Counted from the first letter of the stretch, positions 43,112-52,265 are shown. The stretch is DNA of 64,000 bases from Paracoccus sp. IB05 (GCF_016405985.1 NZ_JAEFCF010000015.1:33194-97193); one strand, 5' to 3'. Made by a program: numbers and translations. The notes: generated by a model from the letters alone, not told the origin.

Positions 43112-43894
43112 TTGACCGAATTCCTTACCTCGCCCCAGGGCCGCCGGCTCGCCTTTACCCAATCGGCAGGGAGTGACCCGACTGTGGTATTCCTCGGCGG
43201 TTTCAAATCCGACATGCAGGGATCAAAGGCCCTGTTCCTGGAGGCCTGGGCGCGCGACCAGTGCCGTGCCTTCCTGCGGCTCGATTATTCCGGTCATGGG
43301 CAATCCTCGGGTGATTTCGAGGCGGGCTGCATCGGTGACTGGGCCATGGATGCGCGCGCTGTGATCGAGGCCCGGACCGAGGGCCCGCTGATCCTTGTCG
43401 GATCGTCCATGGGCGGGTGGATCTCGCTCCTCCTCGCCCGTGCGATGCCGGACCGGATCGCGGGCCTAGTGGGCATCGCGGCCGCGCCGGATTTCACCGC
43501 CCGTACCTGGGCGGAAGAACTGAGTGACGCCCAACGCGATCAGGTCACTGCCGAGGGCAGGATCGAGATCGCCTCGGATTACGCCGATCAGCCCTATATC
43601 TTTACCCGCAGGCTGTTTGAGGATGGCGCGCAGAACCTGGTGCTGGAACGCCCGCTGCCGCTCCCTTTCCCGGTCCGGTTGTTACAGGGCACGGCGGATA
43701 CCGATGTGCCGCCTTCGGTCGCGCTGAAGCTCCTCGCGCATGCCGATGGACCGGATCTGCGGCTTGCGCTGGTCAAGGGCGCGGATCACCGCTTTTCGAC
43801 CCCGGATTGCCTGGCGCAGATCGCGGCCAGCGTGAGCGAGGTCATCGCGCGCGCGGCCGGGCAGCAGACAGCGCAGGACAGGGCCGCGCGGTGA
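43112..43894 (+). CDS. Alpha/beta hydrolase
   Basis: About 260 residues from a TTG at 43112 with AAGGAG six bases before; a GTG at 43097 would add five residues. Nucleophile elbow GSSMGGW (serine hydrolase), oxyanion strand VVFLGGFKSDMQGSKA, catalytic acid likely in LLQGTADTDVP, and histidine in GADHRFS. It resembles small esterases or palmitoyl-protein thioesterase ABHD10-like enzymes (FLGGFKSDMQGSKALFLE). Overlaps the next hydrolase by 4 bases (GTGA). Confidence 0.85.
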   Translation: MTEFLTSPQGRRLAFTQSAGSDPTVVFLGGFKSDMQGSKALFLEAWARDQCRAFLRLDYSGHGQSSGDFEAGCIGDWAMDARAVIEARTEGPLILVGSSMGGWISLLLARAMPDRIAGLVGIAAAPDFTARTWAEELSDAQRDQVTAEGRIEIASDYADQPYIFTRRLFEDGAQNLVLERPLPLPFPVRLLQGTADTDVPPSVALKLLAHADGPDLRLALVKGADHRFSTPDCLAQIAASVSEVIARAAGQQTAQDRAAR

Positions 43895-44892
43895 TACACC
43901 GCCTTTTCGCCGCTTTGCCGGTGCCCGCACGGCTTGTCGCCGCCCTGCTGATCGCCATGCTGCTGATCGCCGCGCTCTGGGTCTTCGCGCCCCGCGAAAG
44001 GGTCGAGCGCGGCATCAGCTTTACCCCTGCGGTGCTGGGCGATGACCCCGAGGTCTGGCTCCAGGTCAGCGAGCAGCAATATGCCGATATCCGCCCGGGC
44101 GCCGCGAAACGCATCCTCTGGGCCGGTGAAAAGGGGCGCAAAACGCCGCTTGCCATTGTCTATGTGCATGGGTTCACCGCCTCGGCCGAGGAAATCCGCC
44201 CGGTGCCGGATGAGGTCGCCCGGGCGCTTGGCGCCAATCTCTATTACACGCGGCTGGCCGGACAGGGGCGCGCGCCCGAGGCCATGGCCGGGGTCGAAGC
44301 CGACGCCTGGATCGAAGATATGGCCGAGGCTATGGCGATCGGGCGCATGCTGGGTGACCGGGTGATCGTGATCGGCACCTCGATGGGTGGCGCGCTGACT
44401 GCATTGGCGGCAACTGACCCGCAGCTTTCAGAAGCCATGGCCGGGGTGGTGCTGATCTCGCCGGCCTTCGCATTGCACAATCCGGCAAACTGGATGATCG
44501 ACGCGCCCTTCCCCCGGCTCTGGACGCCTTTGATCCTTGGGGCGACCCAATCCACAGCGCCGGTCAACAGCGGGCATGAGAAATTTTGGGCGACCCGCTG
44601 GCCAACCGCCGCGCTCTACCCCCTGGGCGCCCTGATGCGCGAGGCGCGGGCGGCCGATTTCACCGCTGCGATGATGCCGCTTCTGGTGCTTTACGCGCCC
44701 GCAGATCAGGTGATCGACCCCACAGCCATTGCGCCGGTCATTGCGACCTGGGGCGGATCGGTCGCGGTGAACGAGCGCCGGATGCAGGCCGGTGATGACC
44801 CCTATGCCCATGTTATCGCGGGAGACATATTCTCGCCGGGGCAAAGCGAGGCCGTGGCAGAGCTGATCGTGAGCTGGGCGCGCGGGCTCTGA
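43891..44892 (+). CDS. Membrane-anchored alpha/beta hydrolase
   Basis: 333 residues from a GTG that overlaps the previous stop. An N-terminal membrane anchor (VPARLVAALLIAMLLIAALWVF) precedes a periplasm-facing domain with VYVHGFTASAEEIRPVPDEV, nucleophile elbow GTSMGGA, LYAPADQVID (acid) and a C-terminal His (YAHVIAGD). Probably a carboxylesterase or lipase-type enzyme; substrate unknown. Paired with the hydrolase at 43112, so the two may act on the same compound inside and outside the membrane. Confidence 0.83.
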   Translation: MIHRLFAALPVPARLVAALLIAMLLIAALWVFAPRERVERGISFTPAVLGDDPEVWLQVSEQQYADIRPGAAKRILWAGEKGRKTPLAIVYVHGFTASAEEIRPVPDEVARALGANLYYTRLAGQGRAPEAMAGVEADAWIEDMAEAMAIGRMLGDRVIVIGTSMGGALTALAATDPQLSEAMAGVVLISPAFALHNPANWMIDAPFPRLWTPLILGATQSTAPVNSGHEKFWATRWPTAALYPLGALMREARAADFTAAMMPLLVLYAPADQVIDPTAIAPVIATWGGSVAVNERRMQAGDDPYAHVIAGDIFSPGQSEAVAELIVSWARGL

Positions 44893-44943
44893 ACCCGCCC
44901 TCTGAACCCGCGGCCCGCCGTCTCGCCCGCCGTCTCGAAAGCA

Positions 44944-44966
44944 AAAGGGCCCCGAGGGGGCCCTTT
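44944..44966. terminator. Bidirectional terminator between convergent genes
   Basis: AAAGGGCCCC, loop GAG and GGGGCCCTTT form a perfect 10-bp stem whose ends supply T on either strand. It separates the hydrolase pair from phaZ. Confidence 0.8.
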
Positions 44967-45003
44967 ACCATATGTCTCGCAAGATCTGCAGCTGACCCGG
45001 GGC

Positions 45004-46323
45004 TCAGCCCGCCAGATCAGTCGGGCTGCCCTGAACGCTGGCCAGCCGGATCGGCGTCACGGTTCTGGCCCGTTTGCGCTCTGGCTTCGGGGCGGCCGCA
45101 TTGGCGTCGATGAAGTCCAGAACCAGCGGGCGGATGTTCAGCCGCCAGGATTTTCCGGCGAAAATACCATAATGGCCGGCGCCGGGTTCCAGATGCTGCG
45201 CTTTTTTCTCTGGCGGCAGGCCGGTCAGCAGGTCGAGCGCCGCAAGGCATTGGCCGGGCGCGGAAATATCGTCATTCTCGCCCTCAACGATCTTCACCGC
45301 CACCCGGGTGATGGCCCCGATATCGACATGCTTGCCCTTCACGGTAAAGGCATTGCGCGCAATCTCGCGGTTTTTAAAGATCCGTTCGACCGTTGAGAGG
45401 TAGAATTCGGCGGTCATATCCATCACCGCCAGATATTCGTCATAGAAGCGGTTATGACCGTCCTGGTCCGAGGCCTCGCCCCGCGCCTCGCGCATGATCT
45501 GGTCGGAAAACGCCTTGCTGTGGCGTTCGCCATTCATCGAGATAAAACCCGCCAGCTGCAACAGCCCCGGATAGACCAGCCGCCCGGCGCCCTTATACTT
45601 AAAGCCGACGCGCTGGATCATCATATGTTCCAGCTGACCCATGGTGACGCGGTTGCCGAAATCGGTCACTTCGGTCGGCGCCGCATCAGGATCGACCGGC
45701 CCGCCCATCAGTGTCAGCGAACGCGGCTGCGCATCGGGATCTTCCTGCGCCAGCCAGGCCGTGGCCGCGAGCACCAGAGGCACCGGCTGACAGACCGCGA
45801 CGACATGGGTGTCCGGCCCGAGTTCCTTCAGGAAATCCGCGATATAAAGTGTGTAATCCTCGACATCAAAGGTGCCCGCCGACACCGGAATGTCACGCGC
45901 ATTATGCCAGTCTGTGACCCAGACATCTGCATCCGGCAAAAGTGACGCAACCGTAGACCGCATCAGGGTGGCATAATGGCCCGACATGGGCGCAACGATC
46001 AGGATGCGCCGCGCCATCGGCTCGCGGCGCCGCACAAAGAACTGCAGGAGATTGCCGAAGTCGCGCTCGAGCGTGATCTTTTCGTCGACGAGGTGGTCCT
46101 GGCCATCGGGGCCGACCACAGTGCGGATACCCCAGTCGGGCTTTGCCACCATCCGCGCAAAGCTGCGCTCGGTCACCTTGCCCCAGGCCGCCATCACCGG
46201 AAGCATCGGATTCATCGAAAGCGCAAAGATCGGATAGCTCGCAAGCGCCTGCATGGACGCGCCCAGCCACTCATTTGTGTTACGGGCGCTTTCCATCACG
46301 TCATAGGTCGCCATATACTTCAC
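45004..46323 (-). CDS. phaZ: Intracellular polyhydroxyalkanoate depolymerase
   Basis: 439 residues. GTG at 46323 has GGAG seven bases upstream; ATG at 46314 is an alternative. Family marks are RRREPMARRILIVAPMSGHYATLMRSTV, cut as ILIVAPMSGHYATLMR and DADVWVTDWHNARDIPV, the Cys nucleophile in VVAVCQPVPLVLAATAW, and the GHYGIFAGKSWR C-terminal histidine region. It mobilises stored PHB. Divergent from phaC across a region with a PhaR-type box. A longer frame that continues to 47964 is only the antisense of phaC. Confidence 0.95.
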   Translation of the reverse strand: MKYMATYDVMESARNTNEWLGASMQALASYPIFALSMNPMLPVMAAWGKVTERSFARMVAKPDWGIRTVVGPDGQDHLVDEKITLERDFGNLLQFFVRRREPMARRILIVAPMSGHYATLMRSTVASLLPDADVWVTDWHNARDIPVSAGTFDVEDYTLYIADFLKELGPDTHVVAVCQPVPLVLAATAWLAQEDPDAQPRSLTLMGGPVDPDAAPTEVTDFGNRVTMGQLEHMMIQRVGFKYKGAGRLVYPGLLQLAGFISMNGERHSKAFSDQIMREARGEASDQDGHNRFYDEYLAVMDMTAEFYLSTVERIFKNREIARNAFTVKGKHVDIGAITRVAVKIVEGENDDISAPGQCLAALDLLTGLPPEKKAQHLEPGAGHYGIFAGKSWRLNIRPLVLDFIDANAAAPKPERKRARTVTPIRLASVQGSPTDLAG

Positions 46324-46447
46324 GTCACGTCTCCATACCCGCCGGGGGTTCCTGAGGCATTTGCCAAAGATAGCCCGTACCTGCGCTTCGCGCGCGACTG
46401 GTCCGGTCCCACATGGTTTCGGGCGGGGCGGGGCTGGAGTCGTTATG

Positions 46448-46458
46448 CTGCGCAGCAG
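46448..46458. promoter_or_regulatory. PhaR-type box between phaZ and phaC
   Basis: CTGCGCAGCAG fits CTGC-N3-GCAG, the pattern bound by PhaR in Paracoccus. It lies 25-35 bases before the phaC ATG. A single short match, credible mainly because the phaP promoter has two more. Confidence 0.45.
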
Positions 46459-46482
46459 CAAAGTTAGGGGGGAAATTTTTAT

Positions 46483-48294
46483 ATGACAACTACCGAAAAA
46501 AAAGAAGAAACGGATAGTGTCGCAAGGATGGAACGGCTGAATGCCAATCTTGCCCGTATCGAAGAGCTGACGCAGCGCCTCACAGCCGCCGTTTCCGCCA
46601 GGCGCAGCCATGATGCCGCCCTCGATGGTCCTGCCTCGGATGTCTATCTCAAAGCCGCCGCCTCCTGGGTTGCCGGCATGATGCGCGACCCTGGCCGGGT
46701 GCTGGAACAGCAGATCGGCTATTGGGGCAAGACGCTGAAACATTATGTCGAAGCGAATCAGGTGCTTGCCAAAGGCGAGTTCAAAGCCCCCGCCGACCCC
46801 TTCCCCAAAGACCGCCGCTTTTCCAACCCGCTCTGGGAAACGCATCCTTTCTTCAACTACCTCAAGCAGCAATATCAGCTGAACTCCGAGGCGATGACCG
46901 GCGCGGTCGGCCAGATGGAGACGCTTTCGCCCGAGGACAGAAAGCGGGTCGACTATTTCACGAAACAGATTGTTGACATGTTCTCGCCGACGAATTTCCT
47001 CGGCACCAACCCCGATGCGCTGGAACGCGCGGTCGAGACCGATGGCGAAAGCCTTGTCCAGGGGCTTGAGAACCTCGTCCGCGACATGGAGGCCAACAGC
47101 GGCGAGCTGATGGTGACGCTGGCCGATAAAGAGGCCTTTACCGTTGGCGGCAATATCGCGACGTCCGAGGGCGCGGTCGTCTATCGCAACCGGATGTTCG
47201 AGCTGATCCAGTACACGCCGACAACCGACAAGGTTCACAGGACGCCGCTGCTGATCTTCCCGCCCTGGATCAACAAATTCTACATCATGGATCTGAAGCC
47301 GCAAAATTCGCTGATCCGCTGGATCGTCGATCAGGGGTTCACGCTGTTTGTCGTGTCCTGGGTGAACCCCGATGCCTCTTATGCCGATGTCAGCCTCGAT
47401 GATTATATCCGCGACGGCTATCTGCGCGCGATGGCCGAGGTGCGCCGCATCACCGGCGAAAAGCAGATCAATGTCACCGGCTATTGCATCGCCGGCACCA
47501 CGCTGGCGCTGACGCTCGCGCATCTGCACAAGGCCGGCGACAAGACCGTCAAGACCGCGACCTTCTTCACCACCCTCACCGATTTCTCGGATCCGGGTGA
47601 GGTGGGGGTCTTTCTCGACAATGATTTCGTCGACGGGATCGAGCGGCAAACGGCCCAGGACGGCATCCTGTCGAGCCTTTTCATGCAGCGCACCTTCAGC
47701 TTCCTGCGTTCGAATGACCTGATCTACACGCCGGCGATCAAAAGCTATATGATGGGCGAGGCGCCGCCGGCCTTTGATCTGCTCTATTGGAACGGTGACG
47801 CCACCAATCTGCCGGCAAAGATGGCGGTCGAATATCTGCGTGGATTGTGCCAGCAGGACGGGTTCGCGAAGGGCGAGTTCCCCGTTTTCGGCGAGCCGGT
47901 GAACCTGGCCCAGGTTCAGGTGCCGCTTTGTGCGATCGCCTGCGAGACCGATCACATCGCGCATTGGAAAGGCAGTTTCAACGGCATCAAACAGATGGGG
48001 TCAAAGGACAAAACCTTCATCCTGTCGGAATCCGGCCATATCGCCGGGATCATCAACCCGCCCTCCAAGGGCAAATACGGCCATTGGACCAGCGCGGCCC
48101 AGCCCGAGGGCACGCCCGAGGCCTGGCTTGCTGCCGCTGAAAAGACGCCGGGCAGCTGGTGGCCCCGCTGGGGGGCCTGGCTCGCCGCCTCTTCTGGTGC
48201 GATGGTGAAGGCCCGCGCGCCTGGCGGGCCGGAAAACCCGGTTCTTTGCCCTGCGCCCGGAACCTATGTGAAACCGGCGGAGGCTCAGGACTGA
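46483..48294 (+). CDS. phaC: Class I poly(3-hydroxyalkanoate) synthase
   Basis: 603 residues. Helical N-terminal domain (PhaC_N, to about 230), then the alpha/beta core with TPLLIFPPWINKFYIMDL, the lipase-box-like GYCIAG (nucleophile C335), catalytic Asp in CETDHIAHWKG and His in SESGHIAGIIN. Size above 550 and no phaE partner identify class I. It polymerises 3-hydroxyacyl-CoA on granules. GGGGGGAAATTTTT provides the ribosome binding region. Starts divergently from phaZ; phaP and phaR follow on the same strand. Confidence 0.98.
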   Translation: MTTTEKKEETDSVARMERLNANLARIEELTQRLTAAVSARRSHDAALDGPASDVYLKAAASWVAGMMRDPGRVLEQQIGYWGKTLKHYVEANQVLAKGEFKAPADPFPKDRRFSNPLWETHPFFNYLKQQYQLNSEAMTGAVGQMETLSPEDRKRVDYFTKQIVDMFSPTNFLGTNPDALERAVETDGESLVQGLENLVRDMEANSGELMVTLADKEAFTVGGNIATSEGAVVYRNRMFELIQYTPTTDKVHRTPLLIFPPWINKFYIMDLKPQNSLIRWIVDQGFTLFVVSWVNPDASYADVSLDDYIRDGYLRAMAEVRRITGEKQINVTGYCIAGTTLALTLAHLHKAGDKTVKTATFFTTLTDFSDPGEVGVFLDNDFVDGIERQTAQDGILSSLFMQRTFSFLRSNDLIYTPAIKSYMMGEAPPAFDLLYWNGDATNLPAKMAVEYLRGLCQQDGFAKGEFPVFGEPVNLAQVQVPLCAIACETDHIAHWKGSFNGIKQMGSKDKTFILSESGHIAGIINPPSKGKYGHWTSAAQPEGTPEAWLAAAEKTPGSWWPRWGAWLAASSGAMVKARAPGGPENPVLCPAPGTYVKPAEAQD

Positions 48295-48331
48295 GCCCCA
48301 GATGCATCGGTTATGCCCCGTGGGCGATTCG

Positions 48332-48357
48332 AAAAAGCCAGGTTTTCCTGGCTTTTT
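48332..48357 (+). terminator. phaC intrinsic terminator
   Basis: AAAAAGCCAGG, loop TTTT and CCTGGCTTTTTT form an 11-bp stem ending in T. It isolates phaC from phaP, so phaP needs its own promoter. Confidence 0.92.
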
Positions 48358-48544
48358 TGCTGTGTCATCCCCCCGGGAATGGGCGAGCTTCCGCCAGGTC
48401 ACCCAGACCTCTGCCGAAGCAACGATCCGCCTCACGGGCGCAGCGGAAAGCCGGGCGTATGAAAATAGCGTTAAATCACAATTGCCTGCACGAAAGACGC
48501 CGTGGCGGCCTTTGTCACTGCCCTGTGATCCGGTCATGCTAATG

Positions 48545-48582
48545 CTGCATCGCAGAATAATCCTTGAAATGCTGCACCGCAG
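48545..48582. promoter_or_regulatory. Tandem PhaR boxes upstream of phaP
   Basis: CTGCATCGCAG (48545-48555) and CTGCACCGCAG (48572-48582) both fit CTGC-N3-GCAG, 27 bp apart centre to centre. They lie 67-104 bases before phaP, where PhaR of Paracoccus represses phasin expression until granules form. Confidence 0.75.
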
Positions 48583-48648
48583 CATGTATATAGTCCTTCA
48601 GGAAACGGGCTGAACCGCTGCAACCGCCCGATATTCAGGAGAATTGCA

Positions 48649-49098
48649 ATGACCAAGACCACCGACTTCACCAAAGTGTTCCAGGACGTCCTGGCTTCTT
48701 TCCCGGTTGACGCTTCGGCTTTCCAGAACGCTTTCAAAACCCAGGCCGCTTTCGGCGAGAAATTCTCGAAAGTTGCTCTCGAAGCCGCCGAGAAATCGAC
48801 CGAGCTGTCGGCCATCTGGGCCAAAGAGACCTTCTCGCGCCTCTCGGACATCACCAAAGCCAAAACCGATCCGGCTGACTACACCAAAGCCGTGACCGAT
48901 TTCGCCTCGAAATCTGCCGAAGCTGCTGCCGAGAACCTGGCTGCCTTCGCTGAAATCGCGAAAAAAGTCCAGGTCGAGACCGTTGAGCTGCTGCTCGCCG
49001 CCGGCAAGGAAGCCCAGGACGACGCATCCGCCGCAGTGAAAAAAGCCGCGGCCGACGTGCAGTCGGTTGCCAAAAAGGCCACCGCCGCCGCGAAATAA
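48649..49098 (+). CDS. phaP: Phasin, PHA granule surface protein
   Basis: 149 residues, no Cys, rich in Ala, Lys and Glu, with amphipathic helices: FTKVFQDVLASFPVDASAF, ALEAAEKSTELSAIWAKETF and ETVELLLAAGKEAQDDASAA, the Phasin_2 type. It coats granules and controls their number. The GAGAATTGCA leader and codon use dominated by preferred codons fit strong expression. Located between phaC and phaR with its own PhaR-controlled promoter. Confidence 0.95.
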   Translation: MTKTTDFTKVFQDVLASFPVDASAFQNAFKTQAAFGEKFSKVALEAAEKSTELSAIWAKETFSRLSDITKAKTDPADYTKAVTDFASKSAEAAAENLAAFAEIAKKVQVETVELLLAAGKEAQDDASAAVKKAAADVQSVAKKATAAAK

Positions 49099-49166
49099 TC
49101 GCAGCAAATCATAGCCCCGTGCCGGCGCGCCCCTCTCTCCCCAGGGGCCGGCCGGGGACCTGGTTT

Positions 49167-49199
49167 GAGCGGGCTCAGTCGAGCCCGCTCTTGCTTTTT
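49167..49199 (+). terminator. phaP intrinsic terminator
   Basis: GAGCGGGCTC, loop AGTC and GAGCCCGCTC make a perfect 10-bp stem followed by TTGCTTTTT. Confidence 0.92.
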
Positions 49200-49289
49200 G
49201 ATCAGACGCGCCGCTAAGCTTCTCTGCGAGCGCAAACGGAATTGATGCCCTGCAGCGTCCATTACCGTAAATCCCGGGAGGAGAGCAGA

Positions 49290-49847
49290 ATGTCCGCCAC
49301 TGACAAGCCATTGCTGATCAAGCGCTATGCCAGCCGTCGTCTCTATAATACCGAGACCTCGGATTATGTGACGCTCGAGGATATCGCCGGCCTGATCCGC
49401 AAGGGGCGCGAGGTGCAGATCATCGACCTGAAAACCGGCGATGACCTGACGCGGCAATATCTGCTGCAGATCGTGGCGGAACATGAATCCAAGGGCCAGA
49501 ATGTGCTGCCGGTGAATGTGCTCACCGATCTCGTGCGCAGCTATACGACCGGCATGCAGGCGGTGATGCCGCAATTCCTTGCAAGCTCGTTTGAAATGCT
49601 GCGCAACAGTCAGTCGAAAATGGTCGAGAACCTGTCGACCTTCCCCAATCCGATGGCCACTATGCCGGGCTTTGATGCGCTCCGGAAGCAGCAGGAGGCC
49701 TTCCTCAAGACCGTGATGAACGGCATGCCGGGCTGGCCGGGGGCCACTTCGGCGCCGGAAGCCGAGCCGGCAGAGGAAAAGGGCGAAGACCTCGCCGATA
49801 TCCGCAAGCAGCTGGCCGAATTGCAGGCAAAGCTCTCGAAACTCTGA
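49290..49847 (+). CDS. phaR: PhaR, PHA synthesis repressor
   Basis: 185 residues from the ATG at 49290 (GGGAGGAGAGC upstream). N-terminal DNA-binding domain PLLIKRYASRRLYNTETSDY then VTLEDIAGLI (PHB_acc_N) and a granule-binding PHB_acc domain DLTRQYLLQIVAEHESKGQ. A Glu-rich linker leads to a C-terminal helix (ADIRKQLAELQAKLSKL). It senses PHB: free protein represses phaP, granule-bound protein does not. Its likely targets at 46448 and 48545 are in this cluster. Confidence 0.96.
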   Translation: MSATDKPLLIKRYASRRLYNTETSDYVTLEDIAGLIRKGREVQIIDLKTGDDLTRQYLLQIVAEHESKGQNVLPVNVLTDLVRSYTTGMQAVMPQFLASSFEMLRNSQSKMVENLSTFPNPMATMPGFDALRKQQEAFLKTVMNGMPGWPGATSAPEAEPAEEKGEDLADIRKQLAELQAKLSKL

Positions 49848-49871
49848 CCCCAGCCCGCTGCGGAGGCCAAT

Positions 49872-50816
49872 ATGGCGGAAACCGAGGGCCGTGTAACGCT
49901 CTGGGGGATCGAGGTTTTCCTCGCTGCCGCCGAGGAGGGTGCGATTTCTGCAGCCGCGCGGCGGCTCGGGGTCAGCCCGTCGGCGGTCAGCCAGCAGCTG
50001 AGCGGGCTTGAAGCCGCGCTTGGCACGGTCCTGCTGGATCGCGGCGCAAGGCCGGTGCGGATGACCCCGGCGGGGACGATGTTCCGCCGCCATGCCCAGA
50101 CCATGCTGAATGCAGCCCAGGAGGCGCGGGCGGAGCTTGCGCGCTCAGATCTGGCCGGGCTGACGACGCTGCGTCTCGGGATGATCGAGGATTTCGAGGC
50201 CGATGTGACGCCCCGGCTTTTATCGGCCCTGGCGCGCGAATTGCCGGGCTGCCGCTTCCTGCTCGAGACCGGGCCGTCGCACCGTCTGCTGGAGAAGCTC
50301 GACGCGCGGGCGCTGGATATCGTGGTTGCGGCGGATCTGCCCGGCGAAGTGACCTGGGAAGGCGAGCGCGAGCAGCATCCGATCCTGCGCGAGCCGTTTC
50401 TGGCGATCCGGCCGAAAAGCGGCGCGGCGGATCTGCCACTGATCCAGTATTCCGCCCGGCATCTGATGGGCCGCCAGATCGCGGCGCATCTCTTGCGCGA
50501 GGGCCAGCGCCCTGCGGCGCGTTTCGAGCTCGACAGCTATCATGCGATCCTTGCCATGGTGGCCGGAGGCGAAGGATGGGCTATTCTGCCACCGCTGGCG
50601 CTGCATCAGGCGCGGCGCTTCCGCGCCGAGGTAGAGGTATCGCCCCTGCCCTTCGCCGCCCTGTCGCGCAGCCTCTCACTGATGGCCCGCGCGGACGTCA
50701 TGCGTGATATACCGGCCCTGATTGCGGGCCGGTTGCGGATCCTGGTGCGCGAGGAAGTTCAGACCCCTGCCCTGCAGGACTGGCCCTGGCTGAAAGACCA
50801 GCTCTCGATCCTGTAA
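49872..50816 (+). CDS. LysR-family transcriptional regulator
   Basis: 314 residues. The winged-helix HTH lies at about 13-72 (VFLAAAEEGAISAAARRLGV, SPSAVSQQLSGLEAALGTVL) and the effector domain follows from about 95. It starts 24 bases after phaR on the same strand, so it may be co-transcribed. No divergently transcribed target gene is adjacent, which removes the usual clue to its regulon. Confidence 0.9.
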   Translation: MAETEGRVTLWGIEVFLAAAEEGAISAAARRLGVSPSAVSQQLSGLEAALGTVLLDRGARPVRMTPAGTMFRRHAQTMLNAAQEARAELARSDLAGLTTLRLGMIEDFEADVTPRLLSALARELPGCRFLLETGPSHRLLEKLDARALDIVVAADLPGEVTWEGEREQHPILREPFLAIRPKSGAADLPLIQYSARHLMGRQIAAHLLREGQRPAARFELDSYHAILAMVAGGEGWAILPPLALHQARRFRAEVEVSPLPFAALSRSLSLMARADVMRDIPALIAGRLRILVREEVQTPALQDWPWLKDQLSIL

Positions 50817-50842
50817 ACCACGCCCCGCCAGAGACGCGCCAA

Positions 50843-50887
50843 ACGAAATCTTTAAAGATTTCGTGCCGGTTCCTTGTAAGGAACCGG
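50843..50887. repeat. REP-like paired hairpin, copy 2
   Basis: ACGAAATCTTT-AAAGATTTCGT (50843-50864) followed by CCGGTTCCTT-GT-AAGGAACCGG (50866-50887). Same two-palindrome arrangement and CGTGCCGG junction as copy 1 at 42988-43032 read on the other strand. Here it separates convergent genes and may also terminate transcription. Confidence 0.65.
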
Positions 50888-50892
50888 GCGTT

Positions 50893-52116
50893 TCAATCCT
50901 TGACGGCTTTCACCGCGTCAAGCACCGCCGTTGCCAGATAGTCCAGCTCCTCGCGCTTGAGCCGCACCGGCAGCCGCATATCGCAGGCCCGCATCAGCAT
51001 CGCCCTGGTCATCGGCAGCTCGGGCGTCTCACCAAGGAACTGCCAGTTCCAGAAGGCCCGCGCATTGCCCTCGGAAAGGCCGAAAATCTGCACCGGCACA
51101 CCACGCGTTTTCGCCTCGGCCTGGAACTCCCGCGCCTCGGCATCGCTCCATTCGCCGATCAGACTGAACTGGATCGAATCCGGCGCGCGTTCCTCTGGCG
51201 CCAGCGCCTGCGGCACCGAGAGCCAGGGGCTTTCATTCAGCAGCAAAGCCACATGGTCGTGATTGGCCCGCCCCTTCGTCACCCGATCCGCCAGCATCGG
51301 CAATTGCGGCCGGATCACCGCCGCCGACAGGTTCTGCATCCGCACATTGTACAAAGGCAGCTTGTTCTGCCAATGGCCGAAGCTGTTTTGCAACCCGCCA
51401 TGCTTCTTCCAGTTTTCCTCATAGGCGCCCGACATGATGATCGCGCGCGCCGCGAGTTCCGGATCATCGGTGATCAGCATCCCGCCTTCGCCCGCATTCA
51501 CCATCTTGTAAGACTGGAAGCTGAAACAGCCCGCCTTACCGATCGTCCCCAACTTTTTGCCATGCCAGAGCGTGCCAAGGCTATGCGCCGCATCCTCGAT
51601 CACCGGGATGCCGGCGGCATCGGCAAGCGCGCAAATCGCATCCATATCCGAGGTATGGCCCCGCATATGGCTGATCAGCACCGCATCGGCACCCGGCAGT
51701 TTCGCTTTGAAATCAGCGATATCGATGCGCATATCCTGGCCCACTTCGACCAGCACCGGCACGCATTCCGCATGCACCACCGCCGAGGGCACCGCCGCAA
51801 AGGTAAAGGCCGGGATCAGCACTTTCGCGCCCGGCTTCAGATCCAGCGCCTTCATCGTCAGGAACAAGGCCGCCGAGCAGGAGGACACTGCCAGTGCATA
51901 TTTCGCGCCCAGAAGTTCGGCGAATTCGGCCTCCAGCAGCGCGACCGGCGCGTCTTTCGGCGCATTGTAGCGAAAGAGGTCAGCCGATTGCAGCAGTTCC
52001 TCGATCGCGGCACGGGCCGCCGCCGGGATCGGCTCTGCCTCATGCAGATCGGGGGCGTTATGGGCGTTCATACGGGGGGTGTCTTCGATCACCGGGTTCT
52101 GACCATCGGCAGCCAT
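50893..52116 (-). CDS. DegT/DnrJ/EryC1/StrS-family aminotransferase
   Basis: 407 residues, ATG at 52116 with AGGAAAG upstream. PLP-binding lysine in CFSFQSYKMVNAGEGG; other marks are VSSCSAALFLTMKALDL, IPAFTFAAVPSAVVHA and VIEDAAHSLGT. Relatives aminate keto-sugars for nucleotide-sugar or antibiotic synthesis, or perform related PLP chemistry. No sugar-biosynthesis genes are adjacent, so substrate is open. Confidence 0.9.
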   Translation of the reverse strand: MAADGQNPVIEDTPRMNAHNAPDLHEAEPIPAAARAAIEELLQSADLFRYNAPKDAPVALLEAEFAELLGAKYALAVSSCSAALFLTMKALDLKPGAKVLIPAFTFAAVPSAVVHAECVPVLVEVGQDMRIDIADFKAKLPGADAVLISHMRGHTSDMDAICALADAAGIPVIEDAAHSLGTLWHGKKLGTIGKAGCFSFQSYKMVNAGEGGMLITDDPELAARAIIMSGAYEENWKKHGGLQNSFGHWQNKLPLYNVRMQNLSAAVIRPQLPMLADRVTKGRANHDHVALLLNESPWLSVPQALAPEERAPDSIQFSLIGEWSDAEAREFQAEAKTRGVPVQIFGLSEGNARAFWNWQFLGETPELPMTRAMLMRACDMRLPVRLKREELDYLATAVLDAVKAVKD

Positions 52117-52265
52117 GTTCAGCTTTCCTGAAAACTCTATTCAGGAAGCATTTAAACCCGCTCCCTGCGACATGCCAGTGACGAATTTTTAACTGGCCGG
52201 TTTCCGCCAGTCTTTTCTCCTCGGACGCAGGCTGAAAAGAGAAGGATTTACCCTTCCCTCTTCAC

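Noticed and set aside
45004-47964. A 986-codon leftward open frame
   Set aside because: Only its last 439 codons (from 46323) are phaZ. The rest is antisense to phaC, open because of high GC.
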